Of a stretch of DNA of 64,000 nucleotides, positions 1-7,738 are shown piece after piece. Below the pieces are notes generated by a model, which was given only the letters and a program-made list of their open reading frames with translations, made no database searches and was not told where the DNA came from. The number at the start of each line of letters is the position of its first letter. Position 1 is the first letter of the stretch. The position numbers and the translations under genes were made by a program. The DNA comes from an uncultured Draconibacterium sp. (lineage in GTDB: Bacteria > Bacteroidota > Bacteroidia > Bacteroidales > Prolixibacteraceae): contig CANLMQ010000017.1 of NCBI GenBank assembly GCA_947492175.1, forward strand, positions 1-64,000, given 5' to 3'.

Positions 1-2
1 GA

Positions 3-85
3 GTGAGTGATATTAAATATTTTCTTTTTAGGGTAGCTAAGATTTTTGCTTAAAGTAACAAATCCCCTAGATTTTGGAAGTGATC
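3..85 (-). repeat. 83-bp dispersed repeat, copy A (3' of tRNA-Val pair)
   Basis: Read on the minus strand, this segment matches 10523-10605 on the plus strand at about 74 of 83 positions without gaps. It contains the shared cores CTAGGGGATTTG, ACTTTAAGCAAAA, TCTTAGCTACCC and AGAAAATATTTAATATC. It starts about 105 nt past the 3' end of the tRNA-Val pair, in the direction those tRNAs are transcribed. Copy B has the same arrangement relative to tRNA-Ser. No open reading frame spans it and I do not recognise the family. Confidence 0.85.
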
Positions 86-162
86 CAATCGTTACAAGCA
101 TTATATTTTTTCAATAAAAGAAATTAAATACATCCTCAAAACCCAGCTATGAAAACAAAAAA

Positions 163-186
163 AGGCCAACTTACGTTGACCTCTTT
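163..186 (-). terminator. Intrinsic terminator of the tRNA-Val operon
   Basis: On the minus strand the arms AGGTCAAC and GTTGGCCT (one G-U pair) enclose a 4-5 nt loop and run into seven T residues. This lies just downstream of the last tRNA-Val, so it most likely ends the tRNA transcript. Confidence 0.75.
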
Positions 187-190
187 CTAG

Positions 191-265
191 TGGGGAGTAC
201 TGGATTCGAACCAGTGACCCCCTGGGTGTAAACCAGGTGCTCTGAACCAACTGAGCTAACCCCCC
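191..265 (-). tRNA. tRNA-Val (anticodon TAC)
   Basis: A complete cloverleaf is visible on the minus strand: acceptor GGGGGGT pairing with ACTCCCC (one G-U), D-arm TAGCTCAG, anticodon stem CCTGG/CCAGG around loop TTTACAC (anticodon TAC), T-arm ACTGGTTCGAATCCAGT, and discriminator A. No CCA is encoded. It is the second of two identical copies. Confidence 0.97.
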
Positions 266-312
266 AATATTTTATAACAATTCAGCTACCACTAAATTTA
301 GCATTTGAAAAC

Positions 313-343
313 AAAAGAGGCCAACCTAAAGCTAACCTCTTTT
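313..343 (-). other. Hairpin between the tandem tRNA-Val genes
   Basis: The arms AAAAGAGG (313-320) and CCTCTTTT (336-343) form a stem between the two tRNAs, with weaker pairing inside. It resembles the terminator at 163-186 and may be a partial terminator or a processing signal. Its function is inferred. Confidence 0.5.
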
Positions 344-344
344 G

Positions 345-419
345 TGGGGAGTACTGGATTCGAACCAGTGACCCCCTGGGTGTAAACCAGGTGCTCTGAA
401 CCAACTGAGCTAACCCCCC
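345..419 (-). tRNA. tRNA-Val (anticodon TAC)
   Basis: Same sequence and structure as the tRNA at 191-265, with anticodon loop TTTACAC, T-loop TTCGAAT and discriminator A. It is the promoter-proximal copy of the tandem pair; the spacer between the tRNAs is 79 nt. Confidence 0.97.
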
Positions 420-469
420 ATATATGCTATTTCTGTTTCTGAACGTACCCCCTTTTCAGTAAGGCGCTG

Positions 470-500
470 CAAATATAATAGCTATTTTTAGTTCTGCAAA
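470..500 (-). promoter_or_regulatory. Bacteroidota-type promoter for the tRNA-Val pair
   Basis: On the minus strand a TTTG (-33 element, 497-500) and TATATTTG (-7 element fitting TAnnTTTG, 470-477) are 19 nt apart. They lie about 50 nt upstream of the first tRNA-Val, as expected for the Bacteroidota primary sigma factor. Confidence 0.6.
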
Positions 501-516
501 AAATTACAAAAAAAAA

Positions 517-1824
517 TTACGATAAAATCTCTGCAACCACAAACGTACTGCCTCCAATAAATACGAAATCATTCCTGTCGGCATTCTCTTTGGCTATTGC
601 AACTCCCTCTGCTACCGAACCATAACTCTCCCCTTTTAATCCCAGCTTTCTTGCCTTGCTTAAAAGTTCTTTTTCATTCAGTGCACGTGGAAGATTTGCC
701 CGAACAAAATAATACTGCGCATTTTTAGGTAATAACTCCAAAACTTTATCCGGATTTTTATCTGCAACCGTTCCAAAAACAATATGCAGATTTTTGTAAG
801 CCGTATTATTAATTTGTTCCACCACCACTTTTAATCCATCCTCGTTGTGCCCGGTATCGCATACAACGAGCGGATTATTTCCGAGAACCTGCCAACGCCC
901 GAGCAAACCACTCTTTTCTGAAACATGTGCCAATCCTTCCAATAAATCAGATTCCGTAATTTTAATTCCTCTTTTATTTAAAACAGCAACGGCTTTCAGA
1001 ACGGCAGGAATGTTTTTGTTCTGATAGCTACCAAGTAAATCCAGTTTTAGTTCAGGATAAACCTCACGCCCTTCTTTCTCTACTTTCAGCTTTTGCTTAC
1101 CATCCATTCCCAGCATTGAATAAGCAACTTCGAATTCCTGATCGGCAAAATAAATGTTTGCCCCTTTTTGTTTGGCTGTTTCTAAGAATACTTCTTTTGT
1201 TTCTTTTTGTGTTGTACCAATCACAACCGGAACATCCTTTTTTATTATTCCTGCTTTTTCGGCTGCTATTTCTTCAAGTGTTTCGCCAAGCAAATTAGTA
1301 TGATCTAAGCCAATATTTGTTATTACACTCACCTCGGGTGTTATAATATTAGTTGAATCGAGCCGTCCTCCAAGTCCCACTTCAATCACAGCAAAATCAA
1401 CCTCTTGTTCCGCAAAATAATTGAATGCCAAAGCCACCGTTAATTCGAAGAACGAAGGTTCAATTTTCCACAAATCATTGTTAATTCGAAAATTGTTTAC
1501 CCAATTTATCACTTCGCTTTCGGGTATCATTTCTCCATTTATCCGTATTCGCTCCCGAAAGTCTTTTAAATGTGGCGATGTGTACAACCCTGTTTTATAT
1601 CCTGCCGATTGCAATACAGCTGCCAGCATATGCGAAACCGAACCTTTTCCATTTGTGCCTGCTATGTGTATTGTTTTAAACTTACGGTGAGGATTCCCAT
1701 ATAAATTGTCCAGCTTAATGGTATTATCCAGATTGTTTTTATAAGCAGCCGGTCCACTCCTTTGAAACATGGGCAGCCGCTCAAACAAATAGTCGAGTGT
1801 ATCTTTGTAGTTCAATTCAATCAA
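517..1824 (-). CDS. folC: Bifunctional folylpolyglutamate synthase / dihydrofolate synthase
   Basis: This Mur-ligase-family enzyme adds L-glutamate to dihydropteroate and to reduced folates using ATP, and acts in the cytoplasm. The 435-residue length is typical. The family's P-loop GTNGKGS is at residues 56-62, followed by the conserved SPHL and RIRINGE region near 84-95. The central block VIEVGLGGRLDSTN near residue 147 is a FolC hallmark and includes a metal-ligand Glu. HIAGTNGKG in front of the P-loop is also typical. It is divergent from the PhoH-like gene and runs toward the tRNA-Val promoter, so it appears monocistronic. Nothing looks broken. Confidence 0.95.
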   Translation of the reverse strand: MIELNYKDTLDYLFERLPMFQRSGPAAYKNNLDNTIKLDNLYGNPHRKFKTIHIAGTNGKGSVSHMLAAVLQSAGYKTGLYTSPHLKDFRERIRINGEMIPESEVINWVNNFRINNDLWKIEPSFFELTVALAFNYFAEQEVDFAVIEVGLGGRLDSTNIITPEVSVITNIGLDHTNLLGETLEEIAAEKAGIIKKDVPVVIGTTQKETKEVFLETAKQKGANIYFADQEFEVAYSMLGMDGKQKLKVEKEGREVYPELKLDLLGSYQNKNIPAVLKAVAVLNKRGIKITESDLLEGLAHVSEKSGLLGRWQVLGNNPLVVCDTGHNEDGLKVVVEQINNTAYKNLHIVFGTVADKNPDKVLELLPKNAQYYFVRANLPRALNEKELLSKARKLGLKGESYGSVAEGVAIAKENADRNDFVFIGGSTFVVAEILS

Positions 1825-1915
1825 TATTTATTAACCGCTGCAAGTTTATTAAATTTTATTCAGCTACTAATTATTTCATCTCAATTTATCTACATTTAGA
1901 ACAAATCAATTAGGT

Positions 1916-3250
1916 ATGCTAAGTAAAACTAAAAAGAGTAAAATTTTTGTTCTGGATACGAACGTAATTTTACACGACCACACATGCATTTACCAGTTCC
2001 AGGATAACGACATTATCCTTCCAATTACAGTCCTCGAGGAGCTGGACAAGTTTAAGCGGGGCAATGACCTTATCAACTTTCAGGCACGCGAATTTACACG
2101 GGTACTTGATGATATTGTTGGTGAAGATATTTTTAACGGCGGGAAATCGCTGGGTACAGGAAAAGGAAAACTGCGAATAGAAACCGGAAAACCATTTTCA
2201 GATGTATTAAAAGCCTCGTTTCGCGAGGACATTCCCGATCACCGGATACTTTCAATAGCAGAATATACGGCTAATGCCTATCCTAAAAGAAAGACAATCC
2301 TGGTATCTAAAGACATCAACCTTCGCATGAAAGCCAAATCGCTGGGCATTCAGGCTGAAGATTACAAAACTGACCAGGTTACCGACCAGAATGTGCTCGA
2401 CAAAACAGTTACCACTTTCGATAATTTCGACGATGGATTGATAGATGTGTTGTACAACCAGGGATCGTTTGGGGTTTCCGATGTAAAAGAGAATTTTACT
2501 CCCGAAGCCAACGAATGTTTTATTTTCAGGGGAAGTTCGTCGAGTGCGCTGGCACGTTACGATGCCAAATCGGAACGTATTTACCGGGTTGAAAAAAAAT
2601 CGGCTTACGGAATAAAACCACGAAATGCTGAACAAACTTTTAGTTTGAACATGTTAATGGATCCTGAAGTAAAACTAATGGCACTTACAGGAAAAGCCGG
2701 AACCGGAAAAACATTACTGGCGCTGGCTGCGGCAATCGAACAAAACCGCTCTTTTGAGCAGGTACTGCTGGCACGCCCGATTGTTGCCCTTAGTAACCGC
2801 GACCTGGGTTATTTACCGGGCGACGCTTCAGAAAAAATTAATCCGTACATGCAGCCGCTTTACGATAACCTGGCGGTTATTAAACATACATTTAATCCGC
2901 GAAGCAACGAATACCAGCTAATTGAGGAAATGGTAAAAGAAGAACGATTAAATATTACGCCGCTTGCCTATATCCGCGGACGAAGTTTATCAAATGCTTT
3001 TTTTATTATCGACGAAGCACAAAACCTTACGCCACACGAAATAAAAACAATTATTACCCGTGCCGGCGAGGGAACAAAAATGGTATTTACCGGCGACTTG
3101 CAACAAATAGATTCGCCGTACCTCGATATGAAATCGAACGGTTTGGCCTACATGACAGACCGTATGCGCAACCAGGATTTGTTTGCCCATATCAACCTGG
3201 TGAAAGGCGAACGAAGTTATTTGGCCGAATTAGCAAGTAACTTGCTGTAA
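1916..3250 (+). CDS. PIN-domain/PhoH-type ATPase (YlaK-like)
   Basis: This is a two-domain protein. Residues 8-150 form a PIN nuclease-like domain, with FVLDTNVILHD at 11-21 carrying the first acidic ligand and SKDINLRMKA near 131-140. Residues 235-444 form a PhoH ATPase domain with Walker A GKAGTGKT (259-266), a Walker B-like FIIDEAQN, and the GDLQQID sensor block. Family members are called PhoH2 or YlaK and are linked to RNA unwinding and cleavage. The substrate here cannot be read from sequence. It is a single gene, with mtaB starting 130 bp downstream from its own promoter. Confidence 0.9.
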   Translation: MLSKTKKSKIFVLDTNVILHDHTCIYQFQDNDIILPITVLEELDKFKRGNDLINFQAREFTRVLDDIVGEDIFNGGKSLGTGKGKLRIETGKPFSDVLKASFREDIPDHRILSIAEYTANAYPKRKTILVSKDINLRMKAKSLGIQAEDYKTDQVTDQNVLDKTVTTFDNFDDGLIDVLYNQGSFGVSDVKENFTPEANECFIFRGSSSSALARYDAKSERIYRVEKKSAYGIKPRNAEQTFSLNMLMDPEVKLMALTGKAGTGKTLLALAAAIEQNRSFEQVLLARPIVALSNRDLGYLPGDASEKINPYMQPLYDNLAVIKHTFNPRSNEYQLIEEMVKEERLNITPLAYIRGRSLSNAFFIIDEAQNLTPHEIKTIITRAGEGTKMVFTGDLQQIDSPYLDMKSNGLAYMTDRMRNQDLFAHINLVKGERSYLAELASNLL

Positions 3251-3318
3251 AATATAATTCCGTCCGGCGGTTAACAGGCCGTATGACATAAATAATTTAA
3301 TCAGTTCAGAAAGAACTA

Positions 3319-3348
3319 TTTGCATTAAGCAGCTTTTTTCTACCTTTG
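3319..3348 (+). promoter_or_regulatory. Bacteroidota-type promoter upstream of mtaB
   Basis: TTTG (3319-3322) and TACCTTTG (3341-3348, fitting TAnnTTTG) are 18 nt apart. Transcription would start near 3353, about 27 nt before the mtaB ATG. This is one of the clearest promoter matches in the window. Confidence 0.7.
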
Positions 3349-3379
3349 CAGCCTATTTAGAAAGGATCAAGATAACAAG

Positions 3380-4678
3380 ATGGATTACAAGGGGAAGAAA
3401 GCTGCTTTTTATACACTGGGTTGTAAACTCAATTTTTCGGAAACATCAACCATTGCCGGCTCGTTTAAAGAAGTTGGTTTTGAGCGTGTTGACTTTGAAG
3501 AAAAAGCCGACGTGTATGTTATTAATACCTGCTCGGTTACCAACCAGGGAGATAAAGCCAGCCGAAACATTATTCGCAAAGCGGCCAAACAAAATCCGAA
3601 TGCTATGGTAATTGTGGTAGGTTGCTATTCGCAACTAAAACCCGATGAAGTGGGACACATTGAAGGAGTTGATATGGTTTTGGGGACACAGGAAAAATTC
3701 CATATCCCGGCTTATCTTGGCGACCTTGGCAAAAAAGAAACCACCGAAATAAAAACCACCCGTTTAGCTGATATTAAAAGCTACCACAAAGCCTTTTCGT
3801 GGGGCGACCGCACCCGAAGTTTTTTGAAAGTTCAGGATGGTTGCGACTACTACTGTTCGTTTTGTACCATTCCGTATGCACGCGGACGAAGCAGAAACGA
3901 CAACATCGTAAATACAGTAAAAGAAGCACAAAAATCGGTTCAGAAAGGTTTTAAAGAAATTATTTTAACCGGTGTAAACATTGGTGATTTTGGGAAATCA
4001 ACCGGTGAAAATTTTCTTGACCTGCTAAAAGCACTTGAACAGGTTGAAGGCTTAAAACGATTGCGTCTGGGGTCCATTGAGCCTAATCTTTTAAAAGATG
4101 AGATTATTGAACTAGTTTCAAAATCGAAGGTAATAATGCCTCATTTTCATATTCCGCTGCAGGCAGGGTCTGATGAAATTCTATCGCTGATGAAGCGCAA
4201 ATACTCCACAGCCTTATTTGCTAAACGAGTTCATCGAATTCGTGAAATTGTACCTCATGCCTTTATTGGAGTGGATGTAATTGCTGGCACAAATGGCGAA
4301 ACCGAACAATATTTTCAGGAATCATACGATTTTATAAACAGTCTCGAAATTTCGCAACTGCATGCTTTCACTTATTCGGAGAGAAGCGGAACACAAGCCT
4401 TAAAAATACCATGGAAAGTAGAAGTTGAAGAACGTAAAAACCGTACGCAGAAATACATAAATCTTTCTGAAAAGAAACTAAGGTCGTTTTACGAAAAACA
4501 TCTGGGGACAAAACAAACCGTACTTTTCGAGGCTCAAAAAAACCACGAACACATGGTTGGCTTTACCGAAAACTACATAAAAGTTGAAGTGCCTTACAAC
4601 GAGAAACTGGTTAACGAGCTTGGAACGGTAAAATTAAAGACAATTCTACCCAGTGGGAATGTTGCAGTAGAGTTATAG
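3380..4678 (+). CDS. mtaB: tRNA t6A37 methylthiotransferase MtaB
   Basis: This radical-SAM enzyme converts t6A37 to ms2t6A37 in ANN-decoding tRNAs. The N-terminal MTTase domain supplies cluster cysteines C15, C51 and C82 (contexts LGCKLN, NTCSVT, VGCYSQ). The radical-SAM motif CDYYCSFC has C155, C159 and C162. A C-terminal TRAM-like domain follows after about residue 370. Length (432 aa) and the TLGCKLNFSE start fit MtaB rather than MiaB or RimO. The window also has the Sua5-type gene at 34372-35325, which makes the t6A precursor. Confidence 0.93.
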   Translation: MDYKGKKAAFYTLGCKLNFSETSTIAGSFKEVGFERVDFEEKADVYVINTCSVTNQGDKASRNIIRKAAKQNPNAMVIVVGCYSQLKPDEVGHIEGVDMVLGTQEKFHIPAYLGDLGKKETTEIKTTRLADIKSYHKAFSWGDRTRSFLKVQDGCDYYCSFCTIPYARGRSRNDNIVNTVKEAQKSVQKGFKEIILTGVNIGDFGKSTGENFLDLLKALEQVEGLKRLRLGSIEPNLLKDEIIELVSKSKVIMPHFHIPLQAGSDEILSLMKRKYSTALFAKRVHRIREIVPHAFIGVDVIAGTNGETEQYFQESYDFINSLEISQLHAFTYSERSGTQALKIPWKVEVEERKNRTQKYINLSEKKLRSFYEKHLGTKQTVLFEAQKNHEHMVGFTENYIKVEVPYNEKLVNELGTVKLKTILPSGNVAVEL

Positions 4679-4716
4679 CCTTAATTTTATTTACTTTTAC
4701 CTCAAACTTCTACAGA

Positions 4717-5514
4717 ATGGATTACAAAGAACTATGTTTCCAGGTTCAGGAAATTGCCCGTACAACGGGTAGTTTTATTCGCGACGAACAAAAAAAAATA
4801 TCAGCCGGAAACATTGAAATTAAAAGTGTTGCCAGCCTGGTAACCTATGTCGACAAAACAGCTGAACAACAAATTGTTTCGGCATTAAAAAAAATACTTC
4901 CTGAATCGGGATTTGTGGCAGAAGAAGGAACTGCCGATTCGAACAATGAGAAATATACCTGGTTTGTTGACCCATTGGATGGAACAACAAATTACATTCA
5001 CGGACTTGCTCCTCATTCGGTAAGTATTGCATTGGCCGAAGGAAACAATCTGGTATTGGGCGTAGTGTACGAAGTGGGAGCCGACGAATTGTTTTATGCC
5101 TGGAAAGACAGCCCGGCTTTCTGCAACGGTAAAGAAATAAAAACCGCCAACCGCTCAAAATCAGAAGATACTTTGATTGCCACCGGATTTCCTTATTACG
5201 ATTTCGACCGCATGGATGATTACATTGGAGCCATGAAAGTACTAATGCAATCAACACGCGGAATTCGCAGGTTTGGTTCTGCTGCCATCGACTTATGTTA
5301 TGTTGCTGCCGGACGTTTCGATGCATTCTGGGAGCATGCACTTCACGCATGGGATGTTGCTGCCGGAGTTTTTATTTTACAACAGGCCGGTGGAAAAACA
5401 GTCGATTTTAACGGAGGAGACAACTGGTTATTTGGCGGCGAACTTGTATCGGCAAGCGAAAGTTATTTCCCTGAGTTTTTTAGCATAATAAATAAATATT
5501 TAGGAACAAAATAA
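4717..5514 (+). CDS. Inositol-monophosphatase family protein (SuhB-like)
   Basis: This is a Mg2+-dependent phosphatase of the IMPase/FIG superfamily, 265 aa. The metal-binding pair VAEEGT (E69, E70) and DPLDGTTN (D85, D88) and the C-terminal WDVAAG motif near residue 215 are all intact. The substrate could be inositol phosphate or another sugar phosphate; CysQ and fructose-bisphosphatase relatives share these motifs. It begins 38 bp after mtaB and is followed by a coiled-coil protein on the same strand, so a transcription unit through 7519 is likely. Confidence 0.9.
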   Translation: MDYKELCFQVQEIARTTGSFIRDEQKKISAGNIEIKSVASLVTYVDKTAEQQIVSALKKILPESGFVAEEGTADSNNEKYTWFVDPLDGTTNYIHGLAPHSVSIALAEGNNLVLGVVYEVGADELFYAWKDSPAFCNGKEIKTANRSKSEDTLIATGFPYYDFDRMDDYIGAMKVLMQSTRGIRRFGSAAIDLCYVAAGRFDAFWEHALHAWDVAAGVFILQQAGGKTVDFNGGDNWLFGGELVSASESYFPEFFSIINKYLGTK

Positions 5515-5586
5515 GTCTAAGAACAACTCTGCGTCTTCGGTGTGTTCTCTGTGGTAAAATTTGTAAATTGCAAAAAACAAATCAAC

Positions 5587-6063
5587 ATGGCAGAAAAAGA
5601 AATTTCTCTTTTAAAAGAACAACTTGCACGCCTCGATGAAAAAAAATTTGATCTGGATGCGTGGAAAAATCACACATTGATTTTTTTGGAGCGTATTTTT
5701 GGAAAAGACAATTCCAAACTCAAACTTATTAAGGATTTGCGCTACGATTATTCAAGCTGGAATTTACGCGACACAGCTGCTTCCGGGAAATCGAAAGACA
5801 AAGACCCGGTAAAAATGCAGGCCCGCGAAGTTTTACAGGCTACCATTCTGGAATTGGAAACTTTGGGTCTGCCCCAGGGAGAAGAAGAACAAAAAAAAAT
5901 TTGGGAACTACTTCAAGACGAACTTACGGGCAAACAGGTAAAAGAAATCAATACCATTTTAAAATCAGACGATAGCGAAAAGACAAAAAAAATCAACGAA
6001 ATTCTGGATAACCTTGAAAAAGAAACCCTTTCTTTGCTGCTGGCAAAACTACTTTTGAGTTAA
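5587..6063 (+). CDS. Conserved hypothetical coiled-coil protein
   Basis: The protein is about 158 aa, almost all helix-forming and rich in Lys, Glu and Leu, with no signal peptide or membrane segment. I place the start at the ATG at 5587 (protein MAEKEISLL...). The frame stays open upstream, but those codons overlap the short spacer after the phosphatase gene and add an unlikely N-terminus. The gene ends 5 bp before the glycosyltransferase start, so the two are probably co-transcribed. I do not recognise the family and no catalytic motif is visible. Confidence 0.7.
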   Translation: MAEKEISLLKEQLARLDEKKFDLDAWKNHTLIFLERIFGKDNSKLKLIKDLRYDYSSWNLRDTAASGKSKDKDPVKMQAREVLQATILELETLGLPQGEEEQKKIWELLQDELTGKQVKEINTILKSDDSEKTKKINEILDNLEKETLSLLLAKLLLS

Positions 6064-6068
6064 TATTT

Positions 6069-7100
6069 ATGAGCAAAATTGCTATCGTTATTTTAAACTG
6101 GAACGGAGTAAAACTATTCCCCGATTTCCTGCCTTCAATCCTTGAACACTCGCAAGGCGAAAACATTGAAATTATTATTGCCGATAATGGCTCAACAGAT
6201 AATTCGCTCGACTATTTAAGAACAAACTTCCCGTCGGTAAAACTTATGGATTTAGAAACCAACTTTGGCTTTGCCTTAGGTTACAATGTTGCTCTGAATC
6301 AAATCGACGCCGATTATTTTGTATTGGTAAATTCGGATGTAAAGGTTGAAAACAACTGGATTGAACCTTGTATTAAACAATTTGAAAAAGACGAAAAAAT
6401 TGCTGCCATACAACCAAAAGTATTGAGTTTTAAAGAGCCCGAATACTTTGAATATGCAGGCGCAGCCGGAGGTTTTATCGATAAATACGGGTATCCCTTT
6501 TGCCGGGGTCGCCTTCTGGATCATGTTGAAAAAGACGAAGAACAATACAACCTCTCTTCCGAGATATTCTGGGCTACCGGTGCCTGTATGTTTGTAAGGG
6601 CCGAAATATTTAAAGGCCTGGGCGGACTGGATGCTGATTTCTGGGCACACATGGAGGAGATTGATTTATGTTGGCGTATAAAAAACCGGGGTTACAAAGT
6701 TGTATACGAACCTCAAAGTGTGGTTTATCATCTGGGAGGAGGAAGCTTATCGTATGGAGACCCAAGGAAAATATTCCTGAATTTCCGCAACAACCTTTTT
6801 ATGCTTTTTAAAAACCTGCCAACAAATAAATTTAAACGTATCCTTCTTTCGCGAATGGTACTCGACGGTGTTGCTGCCTTAAAGTTCCTGTCCGGATTCG
6901 AGATAAAGGCCTTTAAAGCAGTAGTAAGGGCTCATTATCATTTTTACAAAAACTTTTCACTGCTCCGGAAGAAAAGAAAAGAGCTTTTAAAAAACGAAAT
7001 TGTTAATAATCATAAACAAATCTACCCACAAAGCATCATGTGGAAATTCTTTCTTCAGAAAAAATATAAATTTACCGACCTTAATTTCAACCCGGAATAG
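6069..7100 (+). CDS. Glycosyltransferase family 2 protein
   Basis: This 343-aa GT-A fold glycosyltransferase starts with VILNWNG near residue 7 and has ADNGSTDNS near 36-44 for nucleotide-sugar binding. The DxD-like NSDVKV (about 89-94) binds metal, and WATGACMFVRAEIF followed by HMEEIDLCWR is typical of the rhamnosyl- or WbbL-like subgroup of GT2. There is no clear membrane anchor. It likely builds a cell-surface polysaccharide or glycolipid. The acceptor and donor cannot be read from sequence. The next gene starts 2 bp after its stop. Confidence 0.88.
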   Translation: MSKIAIVILNWNGVKLFPDFLPSILEHSQGENIEIIIADNGSTDNSLDYLRTNFPSVKLMDLETNFGFALGYNVALNQIDADYFVLVNSDVKVENNWIEPCIKQFEKDEKIAAIQPKVLSFKEPEYFEYAGAAGGFIDKYGYPFCRGRLLDHVEKDEEQYNLSSEIFWATGACMFVRAEIFKGLGGLDADFWAHMEEIDLCWRIKNRGYKVVYEPQSVVYHLGGGSLSYGDPRKIFLNFRNNLFMLFKNLPTNKFKRILLSRMVLDGVAALKFLSGFEIKAFKAVVRAHYHFYKNFSLLRKKRKELLKNEIVNNHKQIYPQSIMWKFFLQKKYKFTDLNFNPE

Positions 7101-7102
7101 CG

Positions 7103-7519
7103 ATGCAAAAATTAAAATTTAACGAACCCATATATACTTACCACATCGACTTTGTTGGACACGTAAACAACATTATATATGTACAATGGCTCGAGAATGC
7201 CCGTGTAAAACTAATTGAAGCCATGGGACTCTCCATTGCGGAAATAGCTGAGGAAGACGATATCCTTCCAATTATTACTGAAACAACGATCCAGTATAAA
7301 AAGCCCTTTTTTCTGAGCAACGAAGTACATGTTGAAGTATGGGTTTCGGAGATGTTTAATGTTTCGGCTAATTTTAAATTCCGTTTCCTGAACGAAAAAG
7401 GAGAAGTGTGTTCCACCGCTCAGCAAAAAGTGCTGTTTATCGACAAACCAACGCAACGCCCTTCGAGAAAGATTGTTAAATACAAAGAAAATTTTGAGCG
7501 ATTTCTGATAACTGAATAA
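7103..7519 (+). CDS. Acyl-CoA thioesterase, hotdog fold (4HBT-like)
   Basis: This is a 138-aa single hotdog domain. The YHIDFVGHVNNIIYVQWLE segment near residues 13-31 matches the 4-hydroxybenzoyl-CoA thioesterase/YbgC signature, where an Asp in the D-x-x-G-H-V-N motif is catalytic. It probably hydrolyses short or aromatic acyl-CoA esters in the cytoplasm; the substrate is unknown. It is the last gene of the run beginning with mtaB. The next gene is separated by a TPP riboswitch. Confidence 0.85.
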   Translation: MQKLKFNEPIYTYHIDFVGHVNNIIYVQWLENARVKLIEAMGLSIAEIAEEDDILPIITETTIQYKKPFFLSNEVHVEVWVSEMFNVSANFKFRFLNEKGEVCSTAQQKVLFIDKPTQRPSRKIVKYKENFERFLITE

Positions 7520-7605
7520 TTAAATTAAGATTACCCCCACCCTCTTTTCTTCTTCTGGGTTTTGCAGGAAGAAAAATCCATTCTACATTTGCTCACGATA
7601 TTTAT

Positions 7606-7690
7606 GCAATGGGGTGCCTAAAAATTTAGGGCTGAGATTATACTCACAAACCTGATCCGGATAATGCCGGCGTAGGGAAAGCAAAGTAGG
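7606..7690 (+). promoter_or_regulatory. TPP (THI-box) riboswitch
   Basis: The sequence carries the THI-element core: GGGGTGCC (7611-7618), GGCTGAGA (7629-7636), ACCTGATCCGGATAATGCC and GCGTAGGGAA ending near 7679. These are the conserved pyrimidine- and diphosphate-sensing helices. It sits about 50 nt upstream of the TonB receptor start. It is followed by the palindrome GGGACATGTCCC (7689-7700) and by a terminator-like hairpin at 7706-7731. Confidence 0.93.
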
Positions 7691-7705
7691 GACATGTCCC
7701 GCTCC

Positions 7706-7731
7706 ATTGGTTAGTTTATTAACCAATTTTT
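7706..7731 (+). terminator. Riboswitch expression-platform hairpin
   Basis: Perfect 8-bp arms ATTGGTTA and TAACCAAT with a 6-nt loop run into TTTTT and end 7 nt before the receptor ATG. It is AU-rich and so would be weak. The 5' arm lies next to GCTCCATT (7701-7708), which is nearly complementary to AATGGGGT at the riboswitch 5' edge. This suggests a ligand-controlled switch between pairings. The mechanism (termination or hiding the start) is inferred. Confidence 0.6.
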
Positions 7732-7738
7732 CAAAAAA

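Noticed and set aside
4820..5350. 176-codon minus-strand open frame inside the inositol-phosphatase gene
   Set aside because: It is a shadow of a well-conserved gene and its translation has no domain or sensible composition.
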